DNA of 64,000 nt from Viola odorata (lineage: Eukaryota; Streptophyta; Magnoliopsida; Malpighiales; Violaceae): contig OY829543.1 of NCBI GenBank assembly GCA_963691705.1, positions 50,882,564 through 50,946,563 of the forward strand. The letters run 5' to 3'. Under the pieces are notes generated by a model, which searched no databases, was not told the DNA's origin, and worked only from the letters and a program-made list of their open reading frames with translations. Below are positions 24,761-35,902 of this stretch, in pieces. The first letter of the stretch is position 1; each line of letters opens with the position of its first letter. Made by a program: the position numbers and the translations under genes.

Positions 24761-25261
24761 TAGTTATTATGTATGTGTTTTGTGTTTAATCGTTTATTAA
24801 TAAAAAGTTTTAAACAATTAACAGGTGTGATTTCCTTATATACTGTATCTAAAATATCCTTTGATTTGAACTTGATGCAATGTTTCTAATTGTTGCTGAT
24901 GATAGGAATTTATTTTACACTACTTGTGATATTAAATGAAAATAAAGAGCATTTGCATCGACCTCTATTTGTGATATTAAAATGGAATAAAAAATTCTTC
25001 AACGTTTCTCTTTTTAGATAATTAGAATCGCATTAAAGTTGAACGTAATAGAAAATTATAAATAAAAAAATATTAACATAATAAAAAAATTAAATAGTGG
25101 ACGATAATAAATTGATAATAACAACACATCAATAAAAATACTACTATTACTACTACTAATAATAAAAATGTTTAGGGTGGTTTGATAGAAAACCACATCA
25201 AATTCGTGAGTCTTTTGTCTAATGTCATATTTTATATATCTAACAAATTGACATATGATAT

Positions 25262-26894
25262 TGATAACATATTTTTATGCATGATTTTCTCCCCATTATC
25301 TCGCCAATTTAAGGCATGATTCTGCTAATTTACCCTTGTTTTCATTACTATTGCAGATCTTGGCCTAAAAAGGGAGTTTATGCAAAAACATACATTTTTG
25401 GAGCATTTTGTGCGAATTGGAGCTTCAAGACCAGGTCGAGGTCCCGATTCCAAAGCAGCGTTCAAGGTCCCGAATCAGATTCTCCATTCGGGCCCCCGAA
25501 GGGCGAAGAACGACATTTCCACGTGTCCTCTTGCCAAAGCTCCCATGTGATCTCTCTGACGCCTTTCTAAGAATTCTGCACTGATCACAAAATACCTACC
25601 CTTTGACCATTTCAGACCTTGAGCCCAATCCAGATCTGCCAAAGCTAGTCAAACCAGACCAAGAAAATCAGCTTTGTGCTTTAGGGAGCATGGATCCATT
25701 GTAATAGGCTTTCTTTAAATACATTTTGTTCCTTAGTTGGGCAGAAGATATTTTGTGATTGTATTTTCTAGCTTAAATAGAGGATCATAGGAGTAGTTTA
25801 GGACATCCAATCTTTTATCACATAATATAATTTCAGAATTTGTAGTTTTTCTTAGACTTCTCTCTAGTTTATCTCTCTAGTTCTTGTTAGCATCCTTCTC
25901 CTTTGCCGCCGGGCTTCAAACGTTTAGTAATCAAGTCTTCTTCCCTTAATCTATTTCTTTACTTATTATGCTCTCTTTAATTGTTATTTATTTATCTTCA
26001 AACATGAGTAGCTAAATCTTTAGTTCTTAGCAAAGGTAATTCTAGGGTTGCAAGGGCAGATTCGAGGCCTAAACGTGTTTAATATATTCTTGCTGCCATA
26101 TTTAATTGTTTATCATTTTAATTACATTTTCACTTGTGGGAATTAGAGGCTTGATCAACTGATAATTTCTATGAGTAAATGCTGTCATCCATGTGACAAA
26201 TACGGAAGGAAAGTTGCATGGAACAAGTAGACATCTATCTAGTAGTAGCTGCGCTGAAGTGGTCTCGACTAGCTAGGGTAAGTAGTTGATTAGAGCGAGG
26301 TCACGAGCCTGACAAACTGAGGGACTTTTAGGTCTAGATCTGTCTTTTCTTATTTTCATGGGCAGTCTGAATATGGCTCTCCCGCATTCGTGCCTGGAGA
26401 GATGGCGGGTTGTCAAGACTACCTCATATGTGTAAACGGGGGGTAGTTTCTCTTAAAAGAAAAGTAGGGGATATCCGAGGAATCTGGTCCCTATGTCATT
26501 TCTATGCATGCATGAGTAGAAAATTTCTGTGCTGATGATGATCGGGCTCCCGAATGCAACCTAAGAATACATTTTGCTAAGAACCTTCTCTATCTGATTT
26601 ATTGAGCTTATTTCACTCTCTGTTTTATTATTCTGATTTGTTCACTGATTTGCTATATTTTATCCTTTGGGACCCCGAACCTACAACTCAAGGTCCCGAA
26701 TACTGCTTTCTTAGTTAGAATTGTTAGCTCCAACTCTCTCTTGATTAATCTGATTAGTCAAGTAAAACCCCCATGTTTGTTACTTTTCGTGCTTTTGTTC
26801 TGTGCTTCCATTCAAGACCTTGAATCAGTCTCTCTCAATCCTTGTGTTCGACCCTGACTACCACTGTACACAATCAATTGTGCACATATTTTCA
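25262..26894 (+). mobile_element. Probable solo LTR of a gypsy-type retrotransposon
   Basis: The segment starts TGATAACATATTTTTATGC and ends ACATATTTTCA (TG...CA), flanked by gatat and ggtat, a 5-bp duplication with one mismatch. The interior has the style of a long gypsy LTR (repeated ggtcccgaat; cttgtgttcgaccctgac near the 3' end). No coding region or second LTR is present. The boundaries are inferred by eye. Confidence 0.5.
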
Positions 26895-27916
26895 GGTATT
26901 ATAAATTGTATTTGAGTGATGATCAGATATTATAATAATTTTAAAATTTATATTATTTAATATAATTATCATCCATTAATTCTATTTATTAAAGAAGTTA
27001 TAAACTTTGAGTTTACACTATTAAATAAATTTAACTTGCATAGTTAATTTACTTTGTTTAGGGGTTATTGATGATATAAATTATGGAATATATTGAACTG
27101 ATACAAATCAAATAAAAAACTATAATTTAATTTTATTACGATTATTAATAATTTATACTATAAACTAAAATTTTATACCATATTCCAAATTAATTAAAAA
27201 AATGTTTGAAATAAACTTTTTAAAGAATTTCTTATATTTATATGTTATTATTAGATATTTGTTTTAGGTTAAAAACATAACTTTCATACTTATAATTGTT
27301 TATGCGGGTCAGGTCCGTTTTTTACGAAAATTAAAGATGCATTTGGTCAATTTTTTAAAAAATTAACACTTAAACACTTACCCACCATTTAATCGATATA
27401 GAGTTGGTTTTATTAAATAACCTCCTTCACCTATGTAATTGTACTTTTTATATATGTAATGACGGGTTTAATTTTTAATGCATTAATTAGTTTAAAACTT
27501 TTTCATGTAATTTTATTACAATTTCAGAGTAATTCATTCCATTTTCGAAACTAATAGTTTAAAACTTTTTATTATATTAGATAAATATTTATTTATGGTA
27601 TTAATAAGTTTAATTTATTTATGATATTAGATAATTATTAGGTGGTAGATGCTAGATTATAAATAAATTGATTAAAAACATATATAAAGATACTAAAAAA
27701 AATTAATTATAACACTTAAAATGAATTATGCCTTTTATAGTCATTTTACATTCAAACCATAGTTTTGAAAAACTATTTTACCAAACACTTCAGCTATCTC
27801 ACAACACTTGTAAAAAAATTTACCAAACAGCACGCTACGTTTCGTAGAAGTGGTTTTCCTACAGAATTTTTTCCCATAAATTTTTTTCCCACAGAACCGA
27901 AACGCCAAACAGACCC

Positions 27917-28650
27917 TAAGACTCGGGGGAGAAGAACTCCATCTCGGGATGAGGAGGAGCAGAAGCTGGTAATGCTTGTTAAAGAATGTAGAGTCAAACT
28001 TTCCAATTTTTCGAAAATGATAATGCCTTTAGATCTTCCTTCATCTCTATCGGTTGCTACAATCTCTGTCAGCACATGGCATTCTTTGATCTGCATTTTC
28101 TTCAGTTGCACGAGGCCTTTTCACGTGGAGCATGATAACAACTTTTTGAGGAGTTTGCAGCCCCGTACATCCAAATGTCAGACTGAGGAACAAAGTATTG
28201 ATAGGTGCTAAACTGATCAAACTGGGGCAATCCCAAACTTCTAGGCTTTGAAGGTTTTGAAGAATGTGATTCAACTGGTGGTATTCTTCACTACAAATCT
28301 GCATCATCTCAGGCAATTTAACCAGTTTTAAGCGCCGTATCCTTGCAAGAGTCTTGGTATGAGTTTCGTCGTTAACCAGAAGTTCATTCGGTAATAGTTG
28401 TTTGAAATCTGAACATTCCACAACAAGTTTGTCCAAACTTTTGGAAATTCTTCTCGGAAACCATTGTGAAAGCTCATCAGGCAAAGCAGTTTTAGCTTGT
28501 TTTCCAAAAACAAGTCTTGGCCACATATCTTCTCACTCTCCTTACCACTTAGGGTGAGTACCTCCAAGTTGGGAATAATCTGTAAATCATTCCAACAGCG
28601 GTAACTGAATGTTAATTTGGCAGGTTTAACATCAAGGGCAGGCAATTAAC
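27917..28650 (-). pseudogene. CC-NBS-LRR gene fragment (LRR region)
   Basis: The minus strand encodes LRR-like text in two or three frames: IIPNLEVLTLSGKESEKICG, LDKLVVECSDFKQLLP, LRRLKLVKLPEMMQICSEEY-like, LQSLEVWDCPSLISLAP and QLKKMQIKECHVLTEIVATD. These match the C-terminal LRR of plant CC-type NLR proteins. Frameshifts separate the pieces, and no NB-ARC is seen upstream. The 6.6-kb Harbinger-like element interrupts it at 27917-27919. Confidence 0.8.
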
Positions 28651-28802
28651 ATTGATACATAATTTAAGAATTTGCCATATTCCTACTTGTTACAGGTTTA
28701 ACTGGAAGACTATTTTTTAGAAAAGGGGTTAGGTTTTGAATTCAAGTTGTTAGTTCTTATTTCTTGCAATAAAAATCAGCAGTAGGTTTTTATACAAGTA
28801 CT

Positions 28803-29831
28803 ATGGTGCAAGAGACTGATTTCCTACCGAGTCCACTTGTAAAGTCGAATGATCCGGTGTCGCACACCATTCATATTGCAGTAGTGGCATATAACAGTGT
28901 GTTCTTGGGGGAATTCATGCAGCCTGATTGGGATATGTTCCATTCTCGACATCCAGCTGCAGAATATCATGGATCTGCTAGAGCAATTTAGTGGCGGACC
29001 GATTTATGTTAGGTAAGGAAAAAAGGGACTAACATTCTTTTTTTGAAATATGGATTAACATTCTTTTGATTGATCGCTGAAATGTTGAAATATGTTTCTT
29101 TGAGCAGTGACAAACCTGGGAAGCACAACTTTGAGCTGTTTCTTTGATGGTCTTGCCTGATGGATCGATTCTTCGAGCCCATTTACCCGGCCGTCCAACA
29201 CGGAAGTGCTTGTTTTCAGACCCATCTCGTGATGGTACTAGGTAAGCTTTTCTTCTGTTTTGCTTCTCTGCGAGTAATCTTTGCATATAAGCTATCAGAC
29301 AAGTTTTTTTTAACAGAGTATTTGATGTTAATGCAGTTTGTTGAAGATATCCGGTGCCATTCGCTACCGTGATGTCCACCTCATAGCTGATGCTGCGACT
29401 GACCCCAACTGGGAGGGTGACTGTGCTGTCTATTGTCACCGGACCGGTGAACCCACCATCCTTCCTTACAATGCGGCGTTGCCGGTCTCGCTCAAGGTCC
29501 TTGAGCACGACATCTTCACAATAACTCCAGTCAAGATTTTAGCACCCGGGTTCAGCCTCGCGCCCTTTGAACTGATCGGCATGTTCAATGCTGGTGGAGC
29601 TATTGAGGGGCTGAAGTATGAAGTTAGCAGTGAACCAGTAGGCAAAGTTTGCATGGAAGTTAAAGGATGCGGCAAGTTTGGTGCTTATTCGTCTAGCGAG
29701 CCGAGGAGGTGCATTGTGGACTCAATTGTGGTTGATTTTGAGTATAATTCATCTTTAGGGTTGGTTACTTTTTTACATTGGATAGCTTGCCTGTGGAGGG
29801 TAAGTTCCATGCAGTTGAGGTTGAGTTATAG
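28803..29831 (+). pseudogene. Raffinose synthase / seed imbibition protein (SIP) pseudogene
   Basis: The 5' part gives [20 protein letters not shown] and EYHGSARAI, a hallmark of raffinose synthase family glycosyl hydrolases (GH36). A one-base insertion then makes a stop at 28989-28991. Later pieces in shifting frames encode [20 protein letters not shown]-like text. A long 3' block (GAIRYRDVHLIADAATDPNW to EVKGCGKFGAYSSSEPRR) ends with KFHAVEVEL and a stop at 29829-29831. The N-terminal half is absent, and the middle is deleted between LLKI and GAIRYRD. The functional gene would transfer galactose from galactinol or hydrolyse alpha-galactosides; this copy cannot. Confidence 0.88.
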
Positions 29832-30079
29832 GTCAAAAACATCATGTTAGGGTTTACAGTAGAGAAATATTATGTATGAATATTTCATACCACCATCGAT
29901 GCATGTAATGTATGACATTTGTATTTTCAGATCATCAATAATCGCAAAATGTCTCATTGTGTTGTTCTCCGAAAAGAACTAATCTGCTTTTTACCAACTA
30001 ATAAAACAACGATAAAGACTAACTATAGCCACTTTGAATTGTAATTAGACTTGATCATGAACTGAATTGTCGAATGCTC

Positions 30080-30378
30080 TTACTGGTGTTCTGCAAAATC
30101 ATCCCCAGAGTCTCCTTGTTGCGGTTCTTCTTCGTAGAGTTGTAGTTCTAACTCGCGACTAAAATCATCAGCAACAACCTCAGCGTCATAATTATCCTGC
30201 ACTTCATCCTTTTGATGTTGTCCTTTGTCTGGTGGATGCTTATTCACTCTGGTTTGTTGATAAAACAATTCTCTTTGGGCAAGCCAATTATCTGTGATCT
30301 TTTGAATTGCATCCCCAATATCCTCTTTATCATTGGCGATGTGCTGTATATTTTGGGCATCCACCACCTCAGCAGCCT
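30080..30378 (-). pseudogene. Isolated terminal exon, family not recognised
   Basis: An acceptor (ccttatag) precedes an open stretch of about 99 residues ending in a stop at 30080. It contains DAQNIQHIANDKEDIGDAIQ and an acidic C-terminus (LYEEEPQQGDSGDD). The composition looks like a real last exon (charged, helical). I see no upstream exons, so it is probably a stranded gene fragment. I do not recognise the family. Confidence 0.4.
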
Positions 30379-30640
30379 CTATAAGGAGAAACCACGTAGA
30401 AACAGAACAATTTAGTGAGTTAGATGAGACTTATGGAACAGAATCATCTGTTTGGAGACTGAAAGACACAGAGACAAGAAGTGGAATCCATGATTGCAGA
30501 CCATATACGGCATGGTTATTAAACTCGACTCATTAAAATCATCAAACTCACCCGTTTCCACACGAGTTCACTTCCACCACCAAATGAACTCGATTCTGGG
30601 ATAGAGTGATCGGCCCAATTTCATGGATTTGTTAATTAAC

Positions 30641-30811
30641 GAGTAATGTTAAACTATATAAATTCTCAAGCAGAATGACGTGATGTGTCAGTTTCGTAAA
30701 TAAAATGATGTTTTTATTTACAAAACTGTCACCATTTATTTATGAAACTGGCACACCACATCATTCCGTTTGAGAATTTCGGTAGAGAATTTACATGGTT
30801 TAACATTACTC
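30641..30811. mobile_element. Foldback MITE (171 bp)
   Basis: It starts gagtaatgttaaac and ends gtttaacattactc. The arms also pair over attctcaa / ttgagaat, agaatgacgtgatgtg / cacatcattc-type sequence and gtaaataaa / tttatttac. It is short, AT-rich and non-coding, with ttaatta on both sides. The superfamily is undetermined. Confidence 0.75.
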
Positions 30812-31413
30812 ATTAATTAGTCTATAATTATTATCAGCTTTGTTGAGCACATGGTGAAGGCAAAAAAAAAAATCATCTTTGATTAAAAACCTTAGGATAC
30901 TAGAAAGAAGAGTAGAATACTGTGGAAGTGGAAGAGTGAAGAAGATGAGAGGGGGAGAAGTAGGGGTGTTAATCAGACAATATTTCGATATACCATCCCA
31001 AATATTTCGATATTCAGTATACCGAACATCCAAAATAAAATATTGTATCGTACCGAACTAAATTTTGGTACCATACCGAAATTAGTTCGATACGGTATAC
31101 AAAAATACCGTTCTTTAAAATTTTCAGTTTTTCTTGGATACTCTATTGGGCCAGCAAGCAAGTGAACTCACCACACAAAAACAAAATTGCCTCCGTTACA
31201 CGCACAAAATAAAAATTCATACATCAAATAATTAGTAACAGTGTAAATATTGGTACTTCAATTCCATGATATGTATACATTTATATAGCATACCAATACC
31301 CAAATTGCCATCCAAAAGAAGTGTCACACAAAAACACTTGAATCGAACAGTAACAAGAGCCATATAACCATGACAATCCATTTATGCAAAATCTTATCTC
31401 AGCAGTCTCCCAT

Positions 31414-32021
31414 TCACATCTCTGAAATAGTTGGCTCTAATACCAGTTTTGCCAAATCTGAAAAAAATATAAAAGTTCAAGTTAAGCTAAAAGAATCAGG
31501 GTTAGTTTGCTAAGATAACAATGTAATGTAAACATTGAAGAAAATAAGTTAAGCTCTTACCAGAATCCAATTTATCAAGGTCATTTATGTTCTCCTCCAC
31601 AATGATGGGTTCCTTGGATGTCCTAATCCAATCTTGAGTGCATATAAGTGCTTGCACAACTCTAGGTGTTAGAGAACTTCTAAATGAATCAAGGACTCTC
31701 TCACCAGTGCTGAATGCAGAATTTGAAGCCACAGTGGAAGCAGGAACTGCCAAGACATCTCTAGCCATTTTGGACAAAATTGGGAATCGTGGAGAATGTT
31801 TTTTCCACCAATCTAGTAAAACAAACTCACTATCATCAGTCACTGTAGACTCTTGTAGATATAAATCTAACTCTGAACCACCCACTGCAGCAACTCCACA
31901 ATCAGATTTAAACTTTTTAAATCTATTCTTTCTAGCATCCATTAACTGTGTAGCTTTGACGTTTGAACTTGTTCTTTTTCTTGATTTGTCAGCTTCTGTT
32001 GCATCTCCTTCCTTCCTTGGC
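31414..32021 (-). pseudogene. hAT transposase, C-terminal dimerisation part
   Basis: The minus strand encodes LDWWKKHSPRFPILSKMARD, VLAVPASTVASNSAFSTG, ERVLDSFRSSLTP, the hAT family C-terminal dimerisation domain. An intron (donor at about 31565, acceptor at about 31457) leads to a short last exon ending EPTISEM. It is separated from the rest of the gene by the 3.9-kb insertion. Confidence 0.88.
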
Positions 32022-32477
32022 TTAGTACCCCTTTGGGGTTATGGTTTGGTTTGGAGAAGCACTTTTGCAATAGAGCTTCTCAAGGGTTGGTGTTTGGTAA
32101 ACCAGCTTTGCAATAGAGCTTCTCAAAAGCTCTATTGCAACCTTCACAAATTCCCTCTAAAAGTCACTGCCCATGCTCCCAGCAGTGGCTTTTAGAGCCA
32201 ATTTGAAGAATGCGGGAAGCTGGATTTGTAGACAATTTTGGACAAAAATGTTAAGGCATCTTCATCTTAATTACAAAAATACCAGGTATAAATAAACAAA
32301 AAAACTCCTCATTCTCCTCTCATCCTCCTCTCACCTCGCTCTCCTCTCGCGCTCTCCTCTCACCCTCTCCCTCGGCATCTAGGGTTCCTCATTCTCCTCT
32401 CACCCTCCCTTCTCACCTCGCTCTCCTCTTCTCACCGGAACCTCATCCTTACCATCTCCGCCTGCCGTTCCTTCCTC

Positions 32478-32612
32478 TTGGCAGCCATCGTCCTCGTCGT
32501 CGTTGCTTCCCTCTTCATCTACTCCCGCAGCAGGACAGCCTCCGCCTCCGTCCTCGTCGTCGACCCACAGATCGTGCACATCCACGACGTTATCAACTAC
32601 AAAGCAAACACG
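32478..32612 (+). other. Exon-like fragment with a hydrophobic segment
   Basis: The GC-rich open stretch encodes AAIVLVVVASLFIYSRSR followed by VDPQIVHIHDVINYKAN and ends at a good donor (acg/gtaata). It looks like the N-terminal membrane anchor exon of a host protein. I do not recognise the parent gene with confidence. It lies in the Harbinger-like element upstream of the BPM pieces and could be spliced to them. Confidence 0.4.
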
Positions 32613-33283
32613 GTAATAAAATATCCAGCTTATCAAAAAAAAAGTTTTCAGCCACTCTTACAAAAATTTCCAATTTTTTTTTGATCTTTTCTACAGTTTT
32701 TTTGTGTTTATATCAAGTTTCGTTGTTTTATGGGAATTAATTGGTAGGGTTTTTTTGTAGGTTAAGTAGGATTCCACATATTTATGTACAAGGGGGTCTT
32801 TTGATGATAATTGTGTTGATTGGTATGTGATTTATGTTCTTAGATGTGATATGCTGGCTTGGCATGTAACAATTTAGCTTTTTGCTGGGTGAATAACTGC
32901 TTGAATTTCTCTAGTTTTTAGGCTTTATGATCAGCTGACTGTTTTATCCGAATGCTTGAATGTTGCACTTCTTGATCTAAAAGTCGTTGTTTTGCATCAT
33001 AGTTAAAGAACTTTCCATCTAATCATTGTTTTGTTTGTTAATACTCATTGTGTTTTCGCCAAATATCCAACTTCATATGCTTGGTTTACTGCATTGCTGG
33101 GATATTATTTCCCATGATTAATTTTGTAAAAATTCGTGTTTGAGGCTTGAGTACCTGCATTTGTTGTTGACACTAATGTGGCTAAAGTTTGGTGCTTGTG
33201 TTTGACTGTGTTGCATGACAACATTCTCTAGATGCACCTATTGGCCCTGTATAACAATTAACAACAGTTTGTCTTGATTGCAG

Positions 33284-34073
33284 GGGATACAAACGGTTTT
33301 TCAAAAGAAATATTCTGGAGACGTCGGACTACCTTAAGGATGACTGTCTTCAAGTCCATTGGAGTGTTGGTGTTGTAAAGTCTCACACAGAGGGCCCCAA
33401 GACTTACTCTATAGCAGTCCCCACTTCTAATATTGGTCAGCATTTTAGGAAGTTATTGGAGTGTGGAAAAGGAATAGATGTAAATTTTGAAGTTGATGGT
33501 GAAGTTTTTTCTGCTCACAAATTAGTTCTTGCTGCTCGATCACCTGTGTTCAAAGCACAACTTTTTGGTCCAATGAAGGATCAAAATACTCAGTTAATAA
33601 AAGTGGAAGAGATGGAAGCTCCAGTTTTTAAGGTAATATACATCACTTTATTCAGCTTGTCCATTTAATATATAGTTGATTTTTGTTCATATATATGAAA
33701 AGAATATTATATCGTTTAATTTTGTTCCCTTATATAAGGGACCAGTTTTGGCTTGCTTCTGTATGAAAAGAATATACATTACCACCATGAATTACCACTT
33801 TACTTTGCATGCACTGAGAATTTGCAGCTCTTACTCCGTACTGAATGTTCCTGTTGTGTTCTTGCTGCTACTCTCAGAATTGTTATTGTTTCAGCTGTGA
33901 TGCAAACAGATGGTTTTGAATACTTGAAGGAAAGTTGTCCTGCTGTTCTTACGGAACTCTTGGTGTATGTGGCTAGAGTAAATGAGAACTCAGTAATTGA
34001 TTGTAGGCACGGGAATGATGTCATCCTTGATGGAAGTGACATCAATGGGAGGCGGGTGAATCCAAGATTGTAG
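33284..34073 (+). pseudogene. BPM (MATH-BTB) gene fragment
   Basis: Exon 33284-33633 encodes the MATH end and BTB start ([57 protein letters not shown]) and has intact acceptor and donor. Exon 33895-34073 encodes the C-terminus (MQTDGFEYLKESCPAVLTEL ... DINGRRVNPRL, stop). The central BTB/BACK exons are missing. BPM proteins are substrate adaptors of CUL3 ubiquitin ligases. The incomplete exon set and its location inside a transposon suggest a captured fragment. Confidence 0.85.
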
Positions 34074-35700
34074 CAAATCTTGCTTCTGCTTGTTTGTTTT
34101 GTACAAACATCTGTAACACTTAGGTGTAGAATGATTTTTCCACATTTTAATTTGTATGGTATGTCCCATATGCCTTGTAATGTACTGCCACAATATAGAA
34201 GGTTTTTTAACCACTATAACATTGATTTTTAGTAAAATGGTTTCTTCTGATGTCTGGATCCTCAATTAAAACTGTAAATTCTTGGTTGGTTTAGGTTAAA
34301 TAGAATTACCAGCTCTGTCCCTTTTTGTGTCTTGTTAACATAGTCATGTCGAAAACTGCATGAGGTGTTACATGCAGCTTATGTACAACTAAAGCTTGTG
34401 TAAATTTTAGGGTGATAAATAACTGTTGATTTACTTAAAGAGCTGAAATATATATTTTGCGTAGCATCTAGACTTCAATATGGTTAAAAACTATGCACAC
34501 ATCATGATTTTTTTCTTTCTTTCTTCGAATGCAGTTAATAAACAACTAAATGATAAAGAGAGAGTGGCGGCAACACTGGAAAACCCAAACCTAGTGGATA
34601 TGGTTGATGAATGTCTGGCTCCATCTTACATCGGAACATGATTCTGAAGTTTGTTGTTTGAAGCTACGCCGGCATTCTCCAGAATCAAACACCGCTGTAC
34701 AATTTTTGTATGCCTTCCTTTCCTTCTTCATTTGGCTAAGCTACTCTGCATGTGCTTCTCGGTTCCTATGCGCGGAAAGTAGCTGGAAGTGATTGTATTC
34801 CGCATTCTCTAGATAAATTATGCTGTATTCTTTATAATTAGAGGTAGGTTTGGAGGTTCAAATAAGGAATGAGTACTGTTCTTTTCTTTTTCTTTTTTTC
34901 CTAGAGTTTGTTGGGATAAAAATTCTGTAATTTACAACAGAAGAAATGAGTACTATCTGACCATTTTCCTAGAGGTAGTCATTTAGCTGTAAATTTTCCA
35001 CACTTGTAATGTCATGTATTAGTTAGAGCTAAAACATGATTACATGAGTTATAAATACAATTATTTTATGAACAAATCATTTGAAACTTAAACAGAAATA
35101 TCTAAATACATAATAGAATGCACCACATACCACCTAATAAATTCCAAACTAATTTAATATAAAATTATTATGATATTGGTCTTCCCATGAATTTCAATAA
35201 TATGATAGAATTCTCAAAAATAATTAATTTAAGATTATAGATGTGAAAATAAATAGAATAAATATTGAATAATGATGAAAATAACATTTAATTAATTTAT
35301 TGTATTATTAAATTAACTAATTAATATACTTTTTAATTCTATTTATTAATTTCAAATGTCAAATGTTATACATCAATTCTATATTAATTATCCAATTTTG
35401 GTTTTGTATCAACTTCACGTATATAATAATAGATGAAATAAATGAATCAGTTATTCTAAATATCATATAAAAATGGATAGAAATTATAAATTAGAAGTTC
35501 TTGTGTTTTAGACAATTGTGATTTATATACGTAAAACTTTCAAAAAGTGTTCAATATTTAATTTTAATGCTTGAAATAAATTGTGTCTTTTATAGTTAAA
35601 AGGTTAAAATTGTATCTTTTAGAAAATTATAATTAAATTATTTATTTAGAAACAAAGATTGAATTAAATAATGTAAATACATAACACTAAAAATGACTGA
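34074..35700. other. Interior of the Harbinger-like element, 3' part
   Basis: After the BPM stop comes unassigned sequence with one exon-like bit near 34535-34640 (an acceptor ttcgaatgcag, then text reading [19 protein letters not shown]), and from 35040 very AT-rich sequence. No complete gene is seen. Confidence 0.4.
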
Positions 35701-35902
35701 TGCCCTTTATAGTCATTTTACACTCAAACTATAGTTCTAAAAGCAGTGTTTACCAAACACCAAAAACAACTTCTCGTTTCCCACAGCACTTTTAAGAAAT
35801 GTTTACCAAACAGCACACTGCTTTGCGCAAAAGTGCTTTTCCCACAGCACTTTTGTTCACAGCACTTTTCGAACCAGAACCGGAACGCCAAACAGACCCT
35901 TA

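Larger units (their letters stand above)
21330..27916. mobile_element. PIF/Harbinger-like element, 6.6 kb, inserted in an NLR exon
   Basis: The ends are GGGTCTGCTTGGCG (left) and CGCCAAACAGACCC (right), flanked by TAA on both sides (21327-21329, 27917-27919), the 3-bp duplication of PIF/Harbinger. The inverted repeats extend imperfectly for about 130 bp and include repeated tgtttggtaaa blocks. The interior holds a second terminus-like block (21646-21800), a CT-rich leader, a decayed MYB/SANT-like ORF1 (23362-24414), a palindromic MITE and a likely solo LTR. I see no DDE transposase, so this copy would be non-autonomous. Confidence 0.8.
32025..35899. mobile_element. Harbinger-like element carrying host gene fragments
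   Basis: The segment is flanked by TTA (32022-32024 and 35900-35902) and interrupts a hAT transposase. The right end CGGAACGCCAAACAGACCC and the AT-rich sequence inside it match the right end of the 6.6-kb element (shared gtcattttaca.tcaaac.atag). The left end (gtacccctttggggttatgg) is only loosely complementary to the right end; the tgtttggtaaa blocks and CT-rich leader also resemble the left part of the 6.6-kb element. The interior holds exon-like pieces of host genes (32478-32612, 33284-33633, 33895-34073). Confidence 0.62.

Noticed and set aside
29029..29508. 159-residue minus-strand ORF
   Set aside because: Antisense to the raffinose synthase pseudogene; residues are not like any family I know.
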